A stretch of 64,000 nt of DNA from Cryptomeria japonica (lineage: Eukaryota > Streptophyta > Pinopsida > Cupressales > Cupressaceae). Position 1 is the first letter of the stretch. The number at the start of each line of letters is the position of its first letter. Below the pieces are notes generated by a model. It was not told where the DNA came from. It did not search any database and saw only the letters and a program-made list of their open reading frames with translations. Location of the stretch: the NCBI RefSeq assembly GCF_030272615.1, contig NC_081411.1, positions 213,087,744 through 213,151,743 on the forward strand, written 5' to 3'. The translations under genes were made by a program, and so were the position numbers. Positions 46,233-58,270 of this stretch are shown here, piece after piece.

Positions 46233-46600
46233 AATATGGTATGTAGGTTGCAGAAGGATCTGTATGGGCTGAAACAAGCACCGAGAGCTTGGTATGAGAG
46301 GTTACACTCATATCTACTAAGCATAGGGTTCAAAAGAACCAGTGGTAACAGTATCCTGTATCTGAAGAGTGGAGCTGAAGAAAAACACCTAATTGCTGAG
46401 ATATTTGTATAGATGACATCATCTTTGGGGGAGATGATGAGATGAGTAGAAGCTTTGTAGGACAAATGCAACAAGAATTTGATATGTCCATGATTGGCGA
46501 GATTAAGTTTTTTATTGGCCTGCAAGTCTCTCAATTAAAGAATGTCATCTTCACCAGTCAGACTAAGTACATAAGGGAAATTCTGAAAAACTTCTGGAAT
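46233..46600 (+). pseudogene. Copia reverse transcriptase, C-terminal part (second copy)
   Basis: Directly after the gypsy target duplication the copia frame resumes: NMVCRLQKDLYGLKQAPRAW, then YERLHSYLLSIGFKR and a catalytic-loop region near 46,410 that is broken by a stop and frameshift (IFV, then GATGACATC). FDMSMIGEIKFFIGLQ lies near 46,480. Confidence 0.93.
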
Positions 46601-47345
46601 GGAAGATTACAAACCTGTTGGAACTCCAATTGTTACAGGTTGCAAGCTATCTAAATATGATGAGGCTGAAGAAGTGAATGAGACACTTTACCAGTCCAAG
46701 ATCGGTAAATTACAGTATGCAGTACATAGCAGACTGGACATAACACAAGTTGTTGGCTTGGTTGCTAGATTTTTTGCAAATCCGAAAGAAACTCACATGA
46801 TGGCAGTCAAAAGAATATTTAGATACCTAAAGGGGACTAATGAGTATGGTCTCTGGTATCCACACAAGGGATATTTCAGTTTAAGTGTCTTCACTGATTC
46901 AGATTGGGCTGGAAACATCAATGACAAGAAGAGCACCAATGGAGGAGCATTCTTTCTCAGAGAAAGGATTGTATCTCGGACAAGTAAGAAACAAAATTGC
47001 ATATCTCAATCTACAACTGAGGCTGAGTATGTAGCTACTGCAATTAATTGCACACAGATAGTTTGGATCAAGAAATTGCTGGAAGGAATGCAAGAAAAAG
47101 TGGTTGGACTGGTAGTGATTCACTGTGACAACACCGGTGCCATTGACATATCCAAGAACCTGGTGATGCACTCCAAAACAAAGCATATAGCCATCAAATA
47201 TCACTATCTAAGTGAACACGTTTAAGAAAAGGAAGTGATGTTGGAGTACATACCAACAAAAGAGCAGGTGGCTGATATATTCACCAAACCACTATAGAAG
47301 GACACCTTTGACTACCTCAAAGGTAAGTTGGGGGTTATACCCCTC
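46599..47345 (+). pseudogene. Copia RNase H (second copy)
   Basis: An open piece of 208 codons: KPVGTPIVTGCKLSK, QYAVHSRLDITQVVGLVARF, FTDSDWAGNINDKKST (first Asp), CISQSTTEAEYVA (Glu) and VIHCDNTGAIDISKN (second Asp). The sequence runs on past TAA at 47,223 to EYIPTKEQVADIFTKPL. The catalytic acidic residues are intact. Confidence 0.93.
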
Positions 47346-47720
47346 CATTCTATAAAGTAAGGAAACATGGTTCTACATCAATCCGGTATGCTTTCAAGGT
47401 TTTAAAAAAAAAAGACTAGATTGATGAGTGTGGACTACTCCGGTTAGAGGGAGCAGTCTTGTAAGTGTTCAAACATGACTCTTTGGCATTGTTGTCAAAG
47501 GGAGAGATATACTTAGAATGCTTGAGCATTGGCAGGTAGTGATTGAGTTGAAGTTGTTGTATCAGAGTATGATCAGTAACAAGGGGAGATATTCATTACT
47601 TAGGGTAGAAGTAATGACAGGATCGGTACAGAGATGATGGCATAAGTAATGACTGGACTGGTACAGAGATGAAGGAACATGCAATTAATTAGCCATATTT
47701 TGAATTTTTGGCCATCAATG

Positions 47721-47734
47721 CCAAAGGGGGATAT
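47721..47734 (+). promoter_or_regulatory. Copia polypurine tract (second copy)
   Basis: CAAAGGGGGATAT ends at the TGTTGG start of the 3' LTR. Confidence 0.88.
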
Positions 47735-49336
47735 TGTTGGATTATTGTCATTGACAAAACTAGTCAATCCAGAGAACCGATATATGTGCTAAGGTTTTTT
47801 TATTGATGTCCAACACTTACTAGTGAAGACACTAACTAGTGAAGTGATATAGAAAGATCAGTCACTTTGATGATGATGATCGGTCACTTTGATGAGGGTG
47901 CTGTCACAAAAGGTGACTCAGAAAAGAAGCCTTGAAGTTGTATGCAATTCAGCAATCAAAAGATGAATTGGTTATATAAGAAGTTCATTTGCATACCGAT
48001 ACACCAATATGATAGAAGGAAGATATGTGATCACCATAAATCTTAGAGTGGCGATCGGTTATTCAGTTGTGGTGGCAAAGAATGAGTTGGTGAGCTTGTG
48101 TTTACACCAAATCATATGTTGGTAAGGTCAACTCTCAATTATCATGCACTCAAGCATGATTACATGTGGATTTTCTAGTTCGCACTTATTTGGCTAAACA
48201 TGACTCAGAAGTTTCTATCTTTGGGAGATGAGGTGGCAGAATTGGTTGAACACTTGGCAGAATTGCTGTAAGGCACATAGAGAAAGAGTGGGAGATTATG
48301 AATTTAAAATCTTTCAAAATTCATGATTGGTTTGATTGAAGGAATGATTGAAGCTATCAACAGAAAATGTATAAAGAGTTTTTGAGCTCTTTTAGAATGT
48401 TTTGATCGTGAAACTTGAAACAAGGAAATCTTGTTAAAGTGATCTAAGGTGAAGAGAAGAGTGAGAGGAAGTGCTAAGAGGTGTTAGCATAGTTGAGTGT
48501 GTTTGAGGTAGAACCGACTGTGTGTAGAGCCGAAGGACATAAAACTAACTAAGTGCAGAGCTGAAGGACAGAGAACCAACTGAGTGCAAAGCTGAAGGAT
48601 AGAGAACCGACTGAGGGTAGAGCTGAAGGACAAAGAACCAGTTGAGTGTAGAGATATAGGTTAGATGATTGGTAGAGTGTAGAGAAAAAGGTCAGAGGAC
48701 CGACAAAGTGCAGTGTCGAGGGATAGGTGACCGGCTGAGTGAAGAGCCGAATGTGTAAGAAGAGAATCGATGTTGTGCAAAGAAGACACAACCGGTGTGT
48801 ATTGAGTGTGATGTATATTGAGATCTGGTCAAGCTATTAGTAGCTAATTCAATAGATCATCCATTTGTTGCTTTCTAACCACTTCAACATAAATCCCTTA
48901 AACGGGTGGACTTTAACAGGTCCCTATTGTAAAATCCCTTAACCGGGTGACATCTTGATTGATGTTCTAAGTCCTTTAAGTAGGCTACCTTTAATAGGGT
49001 AAAGGTACTAACAGACCTTGATCAAAATCCCTTAACTAGGTGGCACCTAACAGTATCTTTGTAATCTCCTAACAGGGATGGCTCTTCATAGGGTGTACTT
49101 CAAAAGAGTATAAATTTTGTGAGATCCTACTCACACCGTGGTTTTCTCCCATTTGGGTATCCATGAGATAACTTCTTGGTGTCACTGTCAACTTTTCACG
49201 CTTGCATTTTTTACTTCAGTGATTAAGTATATTGTTGGATTTTAGATGAATGTAGTTCTAAGGTAAAAGGTAAATTGTGAAAATTTGATTAAGTGTTGAT
49301 TCACCCCTCCCCTCTTAGCACTGGTTGGGACTAACC
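47735..49336 (+). repeat. Copia 3' LTR (second copy), 1602 bp
   Basis: It begins TGTTGGATTATTG and ends GACTAACC just before the AACAA target copy; the last base differs from the CA end of the 5' LTR. TATAAAGAG is at 48,370 and the minisatellite at 48,500-48,760. It holds a local duplication (GATCAGTCACTTTGATGATG then GATCGGTCACTTTGATGAGG near 47,855-47,895) absent from the 5' LTR. Confidence 0.93.
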
Positions 49337-49341
49337 AACAA

Positions 49342-49935
49342 CTCTATAATCAGGCAATAGAGGCACTCCAACATGCCCTAAATCATTTAAATATCACATT
49401 GGGAAACATGCGTGATCAAAGAAATAAGAAAAGGGGTGAGACAATTAAAAAGGAGCTACTTCATATGATTGACCTCATTGACAATTATAATCCATACGAC
49501 GAGGTCAACACATAGGAGTTATATAGATCCCTTTCATGCAGTCTATGTAGTATAGTGAAATGGGACACAGTGAATGATAAGGCTTCCACATCTGACGTGA
49601 AAACCATATTTCCTCATTATGAGGCATTTGGTAGGGTGAAGGGTTATATGCCTACTAGGTGCACAGATGCACTAGTAGCACCTTTTATCTATCCTAGATG
49701 GTTGGTCACTCATCATAGGTGGCCCCAAAAGGATGAGTTTCCCCTTTATTTCTGCAAACAATTATTTGTAGAGTTTCATTTGTTGGATGATGTTGACTAC
49801 ACCAATTTTCCAAAACATGTTGGGCAAGGGAAGGGCATATTTTTAGATAAGTTCAGACGACCAGGTGTACCCCTGCCTGTTAATAAGTGGGCATTGATTG
49901 GTCCAAACCTTGTGGTTCTTCCAAACACCTTATGA
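49342..49935 (+). pseudogene. Element B accessory gene, 3' part
   Basis: The frame that entered the copia insertion continues here: LYNQAIEALQHALNHLNITL, then MIDLIDNYNPYDEVNT, a TAG near 49,513, and an open stretch from 49,555 to 49,935 with MPTRCTDALVAPFIYPRWLV and DEFPLYFCKQLFVEFHLLDD. The last aligns with the element A gene. I recognise no named domain. The later small exons seen in element A are not evident; the following DNA is repetitive. Confidence 0.65.
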
Positions 49936-49939
49936 CATC

Positions 49940-50640
49940 ATAATTAAATGAATCCATACAATATAATTAAATGAAACCATACATGTGTAAATTTAAATTA
50001 AATGAATACATAGATGAATAAAATCAATCTATGCATGTGTAAAAATATAAAAGAATCCATGATGCAAATATCCCCTTAAATCCCCTTAAGACCACTTAAA
50101 ACACCTTAGGACAACATAATTAAATGAAACCATACATGTGTAAATATTTAAATTAAATGAATACGTAGATGAATAAAATGAATCCATGCATGTGTAAAAA
50201 TATAAATCAATCCATGACGCAAATATCCTCTTAAGACCCCTTAAGACAACACACACACACACACACACACACATAGATGATCTCTTGGATCATGCATATC
50301 TATAAATGAATCAATACATGCATATATACATTTAAAGATTATTTAATAGGTGTTTCACACATTGAAGATTCAAGCTACCCGTGTAACTATATATACATGC
50401 ACTATGACCACTTTTCATAAATCCCCTTACGACCACTTAAATCACCTTAGGACAACATAATTAAATGAATCCATACAACACAATTAAATGAAACCATACA
50501 TGTGTAAATATAAATTAAATGAATACATAGATGAATAAAATGAATCCATGCATGTGTACAAATATAAATGAATCCATATATGCGTAAATGATCCCTTAAG
50601 ACAACATAATGAAATGATTCTATACACATAAATAATATTA
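49940..50640. repeat. Irregular tandem repeats between the convergent genes of element B
   Basis: Words ATTAAATGAAACCATACATG, AATACATAGATGAATAAAAT and CCATGCATGTGTAAAAATAT recur at about 49,960, 50,120 and 50,480, joined by CCCCTTAAGACCACTTAAAA segments. An (AC)n run lies at about 50,248-50,272. Related wording appears at 57,450-57,570. The location matches the 358-bp array of element A. Confidence 0.8.
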
Positions 50641-53600
50641 AAAATTAAAATCAATACATACATGTTCAATGCATAGACACAAAATATTTAATTTAAGAAT
50701 ATAACATGTAAAATCAACATATAAAATGTAACATAGATGCATCAACAAAGCTAATTTTCCACACTATCTGAATGTAAACACATGTCTAAATATCTAAATA
50801 TATATGAGTTTATCAAAATAAGACCTATCTAATATAATTTACTTGTTCAAACATGACAAGTGAACTTAAAGATCCTGGAACATATAATCTGGATCCTCCC
50901 TATCTTTTATAATCTCTAAATTTTTTTCATGATCTTCAATAGGAAACTTCCACTTTTGGTTGCCACATCCTCTTTTTGGCAATGTCTCCAACTGAAATCT
51001 TGTCGCTATTACTAAATGACTGTAGTGTAGAACTTTTTGACCATGCATATAATCAATGAATGTTACACCATTTGTATCTATCTTTATTTGTTGATAATAG
51101 GTGCCTTCAACAACAATTGAACTAGTGGGATATTGTTACCCATCATCATTGTTGATTGATTCCAATAACTTGCATTTTGGTTGTGTGCATCTTAGTAGAT
51201 AATAATCTACACCTTCAGTATTGTCAGGATCAACAATCTTTACAAAAATATCACCTATGAAAATAGACCACATGTATATATATTTCAAGGAATATTAGTT
51301 AATTATATATTTTAAATTTAATTTTGAACAATATTAAATTAAATAAGAATTTAAAAATTTGTACATGTACATATATAATTTATAAGACATGCATGTACAA
51401 ATCCGTAACAACTAAATAAAAAATGCATTCATAATCAGCTAAATATAGAGGATCATGAATATCAATAACGTCACTATCTTCGTAAGGAGGCATTGTCTAA
51501 AATTCTTTCATTTTCCATTGCAAAACATATCCATCAACAATATTTTGACATTGAGTATCTATGTTGTTCACAATGCAATCAACATAATAGCATGATTTTC
51601 CTCTTGCAAGAATAACACGAGGCTTACTAAATCTCATAGACTGTAGTCATGACTTCATGAAAACTTCTAATACCATTAATTGATTGACAATTATAAGGAT
51701 TTGCTTGATCAATATCTGATAATACAAATTATTTAGTCCATTTTAGTTCATTTCACACATATGCATGTACATATATATATATATAATTTTTTTAAAAATA
51801 ATTCAAGAACACTTGAATATAAGAATATTTATATATATATACCTTTAACATCCCAAAAATAATGCTTTTTGTAAGTTGTATCACGACCAACAAAATGATT
51901 TTTTCACCATTCAACAATATCATTATAATTACGTACAGTGTTACCAGTACAAAAGCTCTCGTTTTAAAAAAATGGACAACCCATGTACACACACACACAC
52001 ATACACACACACATTTTTAAATTAATCTATGAAGATAATTAAAACTATACATAAATATGAAGATAATTTACCTACAAGTTCATGTTGGCGAAGTGCACAC
52101 TGCATAGATGCTCCTACTCCATCATGCTCTCCTTTTCCATGTCCACTCTCAAAGAAGTTCCACAAAAACTTTATGCTACATTGAACATGTTGTAGGGATA
52201 GCTAGTTAAAAGATTTTCCAGACTTAAATTGCCCTGACATGAATAATATATATATTTAAACTTTTGACCTGTTATACAATAAGATCATATATAAGAAAAA
52301 ATTCAACTTGCAATCAATTTCAAATCTAACACTTACCGACATATCCATATGACCAAATCCAATGTTGTGTACAATCTATCCCACGATCTTTAATATCTTC
52401 AAAAAACATTCCAAAACAATGTGTTACATAGCTCCTATCATGACACATATCATCACTGATGTAGAAATGAACCTCCTTGATGATAATGTGTTCATTTTCA
52501 GTACTCTCTATACTATCCACTTGAAATTGTGCATGTTTATAGAAAACTTGTACAAATATTGTAACTTGATCAAAATGATAATATTGACTTTGAATTTCTG
52601 TGTGAGGACTAAATGTATAGTTCTCGGATAAATCTACAATTGAAAGAATACAACCTAGTGGAAAACAATTATTTGAATCACAAAACTGTTTAGCCTATCA
52701 TCTTTCACCATGACAATGTTGGATATGTGAATATATCATATTACGAAATCTATCTATAAACTAAATGTAGGGCAATTCACTCTCTTTCAACATATTTTTT
52801 TTGGATTCAATTCCTAGCTTAGTTTGGTATGTCTCATATTCAGATCTCTTCCATATAACTAGCGCATGAATATCAATATTCTCAGTTTGCAACACAAACT
52901 TACTCAAAACTCCACAATCATTGCATTCACCTTTTATACATTTTATTTTGAACTCATCTGAATCTTCTAATTTATCACATAAAATAGGCTTCACAAATTG
53001 TGTTGTACTTGTAGGAATGACTAGATTTGGATTAATTGTTGCCATGAACTTCTTATATGATTACAACTGTAGATGAAATTCAAAATGATTTTGACAAAAA
53101 CAAGTTTCACGTACCTTATTTATGCGTACAAATCAAGGACACAATCTCTCAAACATCCTTTGGCAAATCTTTACATCTAAAAATTCTTGCTTGAATGCTT
53201 CAAACGATTCACTTTATGTTGTATCTAATAAATGTTTTGGATGTGTAATATTTTTACCATCTTCATCTTTCATTTGTATAGTGTCCCTTCTATTGGAAGA
53301 AACACAAGAGTGGTTGGTCCAATAATCAATGACCTATCTTTTTACATCTTTAGAAATTCTGTCTTTTCTAGGAACCCTACAAACATTTACCCAATTATTT
53401 TCAATGTTTTAATCCAACATATTTTTGTTCCTAATGTATCTTTGAATAGTTCTTCTAGATACATGCATTAACTCGATTCCTACGAGTCAATTTCTTACTA
53501 GTAATCATAGTCATCAATTCTCTACGTGCAACACTTAAATCAACACCTCGATTTGTGTTGTCAATACAATTCAATTCTTATGTAAATTTCCAATTATAGT

Positions 53601-53692
53601 TTATTTTACTAATGTATCAAGAGAACTTTTCTTATTATCAACACCCAACAACTCCAAACCAGGGTTCATTTCCCTTTTCCTAAATAACTTAG

Positions 53693-53700
53693 CAAATAAT
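53693..53700. repeat. LINE target duplication CAAATAAT (3' side)
   Basis: The same eight bases occur at 56,493-56,500 on the other side of the LINE. Confidence 0.75.
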
Positions 53701-56492
53701 TTATTTTTTTTCAATAAAAGTGGATTATTCCACTGAAATTTTTATTAATATTTTTTATTTTTTACACAGGATTCAAAGAGCATACGAGAGGAAAGAACCC
53801 TGGGAAGAAAACCTCTGGTCATAGCTCATAAAATAAACCTATAGTATCTAACGGATCAGTTTATACACCCCGCCCAAAATCACATACAAAATGTGGTCAC
53901 AACACATATAATATCAGTTTTGCATAGAGCTCGTATGAAAATTTGCCAAAAAAACCCATCAGATAATTTTCAAATGTAGACTCCACAGTTGCTATCAATG
54001 GAAAAAGACAAAATTTTCCAAAGCCCTATGCCAAATCCCATGAGCCAAAAACCTTCCTGCCAAAAAAGAAAGTATCAAAAAACCTTTGGAAAAACACTAT
54101 TGTATCAAATACCATGAGATTGAACTCTCCTCCAGACAGCGAACATGAATACTTGAAATGAAAGGGGAAAGTGTGAATAATTATCATCATAAAATTTTAC
54201 ATCAACATTACTCAAGAAAATCATATGACTATTGCTGCAAACCTTCCCATACCCTGGAAGGAATTTCCTCAAAACCCACCTCTCGCTGATTAGCATTGCT
54301 ATCAGTCGCTAAATTTCCCAAATAATCTGCAATCTTATTAACTTCTCTGTAACAATGGGATACCAAGAAATATTCAAACAATTCTAATTTTTGTAAAATG
54401 AGATCAAGTATATACTACAAATTCTAACAATTCGATTTCTTTTTCATAACACATTGAATAATCACCATAGAATCACCTTCAATTATTAAGTCCTTAATTC
54501 CCAAAGAGATTTCCATATCCAATCCAAAAGACAAAGCATGAAATTCTGCATAATTGTTATTTTTAAAACCAATAGCATGACACTTAGCTCGAATAAAATT
54601 TGCATTGTGATCATAAATTACCATGCCTACCCTAGCCGGCCCAGGGTTACCACGAGAGGCCCCATCAAAATTTAGTTTAAAGTGCCCCTAAGGAGGAGGT
54701 TTCCATCTAGCAGAGCATCTCTTACCTATTGCATCATTCTTTTTTAAAATTGAACCATGAGAGGGTAAAACTGACAACAGCTTCCAAACTCTAGTAACTC
54801 TACTATCCCAGTGCGAAAAAGAAGTAAGATTTTCCAAATTCTTATAAATAAATGACAAATCAACCTCAGAGATTGAAGACTCAATTTTTAATAGAACCTC
54901 AGACACAGGAGACCTTTTTTTTTTAAATATCTTGTTGTTTCTCTCTAGCCAAACATTCCAAATCACAATAAATGGAGATATGATCCAAAGGTATGCATAA
55001 AAAGATGAGGCAAACATAAAGGGCCAAGATCTAAAATGGGAAATGAGATCCTTACCAATAACAAAGGATATATTTAACTTCTCAAACAACCACTGCCAAC
55101 ATTCATAAGCATAATCACAATGTAGGAACAACTATGAAGAAGATTCCAAATTTTTGTTACAAAGGACACAAGGGAAAACAACAATAATACCAAGCCTGTC
55201 TAGTCTCATACCTGTAAGGACTTTGTCCTGAGCTGCCAACCAAGCAAAGGCTCCAGCTTTAGGAAGACAAGCTGAATGCCAAAACAACTAATAAGGCAAG
55301 AAGATAAATCTTTAGCAACCATAAGAGAGTTGTAACCATCTTTAACAGTGTACTTACCAGAAATATTCTTTGTCCAAATAAGTTCATCCTCAGAATTAGA
55401 AAGAAATACAATTCTATCCCCCAAAATCTTCTCAAAATCTAATTTTATGCTTTGACCAACATCTAAGAAATCAATTGACTTCCATCTAGCTAGCTTAAGG
55501 GGTCTACTAGTCACAATTTCAAAATAATCTGCTACAAAAACACCCCAAAGGGAGGAAAGAAAAGTGATCAGAGGAGACTAATCCCTAATATTCACCAAAG
55601 GTGTGTGTCCATTCCATACTTCATCCCAGAATCTGACCTTTCTACCATTATGAACAATCCATGAGAGATGAGGCAAAATAATTGATCTACATTTACAAAG
55701 GAAATTCCAAATAGCAGAACCTGAAGGCAAATTTGAGACTTTAAAAATGTACTCTCTCAGTCCATTATTTAAATATTTGGCAAACATAATCTGTGCCCAT
55801 AAGGAGCTAGGCTTGTCATATAATTTCTAAACCAACTTAGCACCTAAGGCTAAATTTTGATTCTCCAAATTCCGAATTCCTGTTCCCCCAAGTTCCTTAG
55901 GCAAACATACCTTATCCCATGGAACTAAAGGGAGTTTCTTCTTGCCATCTTTATTATTGTTCCAAAGAAAATCTAAGAGTATCCTATAAACTAACAATAG
56001 ATGCTTTTGGAGACTTCAAAACAGACATGAGATATATGGGAACAATATTCAAAACAAACTTGATGAGAACAATTTTACCCACCAAAGTTAACCATCTATG
56101 ATTCCATGAGAGAATTCTTTTAGAAATGACCAAAATAATCTTATCCCAAAAACCAATCTTATCCTGTTTAACAAAGAAAGGAATCCCAAGGTAAGTACAT
56201 GGAATATTTCCAGTCTCAAATCCCCAAAAGGATTGCAACCTATGCTGAACCAGTTGTGATGTATTAAGGAAAAAAAAATCAAAAAAATCTTTGATTTATC
56301 ACCATTCACTTTTTTACCAGAAAACGATGCATAATTTTGTATTATTCCTTTAATCACTTTTGCCTCAACTAACGAAGCATGTCCAAATAACATAGTATCA
56401 TCTGCAAAGAGATAATGAGAAATATTTTGGGGAATATTCTGAATCCTTATACCTTTCCAAAGCCCCCCCACTTTACAAATAATTGTTCTCTT
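53701..56492 (-). mobile_element. 5'-truncated LINE (L1-type) inserted in the transposase gene
   Basis: It reads on -. The left end on + is TTATTTTTTTTC, which is an A-rich tail on -. It begins inside reverse transcriptase, so endonuclease and ORF1 are missing, about as expected for incomplete reverse transcription. In order: RT with YLFADDTMLFGH (56,410), IPCTYLGIPFF (56,200), ILSWNHRWLTLVGKIVLIK (56,100); zf-RVT region with IWTKNISGKYTVKDGYNSL (55,360) and LHCDYAYECWQWLFE (55,110); and an RNase H domain (54,660-54,300) with NYAEFHALSFGLDME and IIEGDSMVI. Frames are broken in several places. Confidence 0.93.
54300..54690 (-). pseudogene. LINE RNase H domain
   Basis: RNase H of the plant L1 type: the first acidic segment near 54,660 (NFDGASRGNPGPA-like), NYAEFHALSFGLDMEI with the Glu near 54,550, and IEGDSMVIIQ with the second Asp near 54,480. 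Stops interrupt it near 54,423. Such a domain at the C-terminus is common in plant L1 elements. Confidence 0.8.
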
Positions 56493-56500
56493 CAAATAAT

Positions 56501-58120
56501 AGACTTATTTTTAAAATAATCATCCCACAATTTCTTACAATGGGATTTTAAGGTACTTTCAGGTATCATATCTTTAGATGGAATTTTATTGAAAAGACTA
56601 TCTTCATCCATTTCCATCAAATTTTCCATACCAAAATTTTTTTTGAACTTGAGCCTGTACCAATTTCATCTCGTACCTGAGTAGATGTTTCTTGAACATC
56701 ATCAGATTGTTGTTGACTATATTTTTTATGACCTTTCATCTTATCGTCCCTTTTACGATCATACAACCTTGATCTAGTCCTCTTATTCCCCATTGCAAAA
56801 AATATTTAGATCTTGAAATTTTTGTGCTTTGAACCTAAAAACACAAACATGCAAATGTACCATATATAATTAAAAAACATATTTGCGCGCACCTTTCAAT
56901 TTATTTTAAATTCTAGAAGTTATCTATATACATATATATACTTATCAGAACAATGTTAGAGTTTATTTATAAACTATGAAAGTTAAAAAGGTTATATAGT
57001 TACTTTTCCTTGTTCTTAACAAACAAAATATAATTAATGAAATGTATTTAATTTTGCATTCTTAAACTTTATACATTGAATAAATGAAAGATGTGTAAAT
57101 TTCATCCATTTAGATCATTTGACTTGAACTCCACTTTTTAAAATTTAGAAAATAAAAAAATAACGTTCAAGAAATAAGACCTAGTTTCTACCAAACATAA
57201 GATAAATAGTAAGAAATTAAGTTCAGTTGGATTCTACATTTGACTATGCAATATACATATGAATGCGATTTAATAACATTAATTGCTTGAAATCTAGTAG
57301 CTAATATATAGAGAATTTGAGTCAAGTATTAGTTTCAAAAAAAATATAATTAAGTAATAAATAGTGTTGAATATACTTAATTTTATTAGTATTTAAAATA
57401 TATTTTACAAATTCACTATTTAGTTTTTTTAAGTATGTAAATAAGAATGAATCTACGCATATATATGAACACGTATAAATGAATCCATACACGTAAATAA
57501 AAATGGATAAATGCATACATATATAAATAAAAACATATGGAATCCATGTACATGTAAATAAAAGATTCAAGCTAAGATACACATGATTGAATCTATAATT
57601 AATGTTTAATATAAAAAAATTGAAAACATAAAGTGTAATATAATATACTTGAAAATAAATGATTGAATCCACAATTAATTATTAATAAAATAAAGTTTAA
57701 TTAAATCTAAAAAATATAAATAGTTTTTAAAAAACCTTAAAATATTTGTATATTTGAACACAATTGAAAAAATAATTTAAAATAACATAATTGAAAACAA
57801 ATGATTGAAGCACAATTAACGAATAATAAAATAAAGTTTAAAAAAATCCAAAAAATATTTAATTTCCCCAAAAACATCTAATATTGTAAATTAAGCATGA
57901 TTGAAAAAAAAAAATTTAAACTAACATACTTGGAAAGGGTGGACGCCTTCGAAAAAAAAATCAAGATCTTTGCCCCTTTATAAAATTAGAAATATTCACC
58001 CCTTTATAATCTTCCTCTCACTCCAAAATGCTACTTTATTTGAGAAAAAAAATGATTTTACTTAGAAATCACTTTTATTATTTTCGCACTTGATTGAAAT
58101 TGATTTTTTTATTGGAAAAA
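56501..58120. other. Start of transposase B and its AT-rich 5' flank
   Basis: 56,501-56,793 is the N-terminal coding part described above. Beyond it, to 58,120, the sequence is very AT-rich, with no gene. Words from the repeats at 49,940-50,640 reappear near 57,450-57,570 (ATGAATCCATACACGTAAAT). Confidence 0.55.
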
Positions 58121-58270
58121 ACATTATTTGATATGGGGTTGAAGCAACCAGTCGCTTGTACGATAGGTTGCGTTGGCCTCCATAGTTCCGGTCGGAAGCG
58201 TCTCGACCGAAAATTGTTCCCGTTGGAACCATCTATGTGGAATGCCAAGTGATAGCCAAATCAATAAAAA
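58120..58270. repeat. Right subterminal motifs of element B
   Basis: GTTCCGGTCGGAAGCG, GTCTCGACCGAAAATTG and TTCCCGTTGGAACC are spaced about 15-20 bases apart, the counterpart of the left block at 19,900-20,045. Local GC content is well above that of the surrounding AT-rich DNA. Confidence 0.5.

Larger units (their letters stand above)
22734..49336 (+). mobile_element. Copia retrotransposon (second copy), complete but split by a gypsy insertion
   Basis: It has LTRs at 22,734-24,328 and 47,735-49,336, an initiator-Met primer site at 24,331, and gag, protease, integrase, RT and RNase H on +, plus a purine tract before the 3' LTR. The target duplication is AACAA (22,729-22,733 and 49,337-49,341). 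Without the 18.8-kb gypsy insertion the element is about 7.75 kb. Gag-pol carries many stops. The LTRs differ by several substitutions per 60 bases, so this insertion is much older than the gypsy inside it. Confidence 0.95.
50866..56793 (-). pseudogene. Element B transposase-like gene, split by a LINE
   Basis: The start at 56,793 (MGNKRTRSRLYDRKRDDKMK) is basic. LKSHCKKLWDDYFKNKS near 56,540 matches RRMVKRIWQNYFENFNQ of element A. After the LINE (53,701-56,492) the gene resumes: KLFAKLFRKREMN, a PRKDRISKDV segment (PRKDKVVVDA in A), HPKHLLDTT near 53,190, the Cys finger KCIKGECNDCG near 52,935, SIVDLSENYT near 52,635, QYYHFDQVTIFVQ, FYISDDMCHD near 52,460 and GHGKGEHDG near 52,120. The last domain (VDYYLLRCTQPKCK ... 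LHYSHLVIATRF) starts at about 51,255 after an intron acceptor at the same place as in A, and ends at 50,866. Many stops and frameshifts make it more decayed than copy A. Confidence 0.7.
19890..58270. mobile_element. Element B: second two-gene DNA transposon, with nested insertions
   Basis: It has the same plan as element A: an accessory gene on + (22,620-22,733 continued at 49,337-49,935) converging on a transposase-like gene on - (56,793-50,866). Segments rich in CGGAAACGTTTCGA / TTCCGGTCGGAA motifs lie outside the genes at 19,900-20,045 and 58,160-58,265 and are the probable subterminal regions. A copia element, itself holding a gypsy element, sits in the accessory gene and a LINE sits in the transposase. 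Without the insertions, element B would be about 9 kb. Exact ends and target duplication were not found. Confidence 0.6.

Noticed and set aside
48549-48791. - strand frame of 80 codons with repeated Leu/Cys wording
   Set aside because: It is the complement of the LTR minisatellite.
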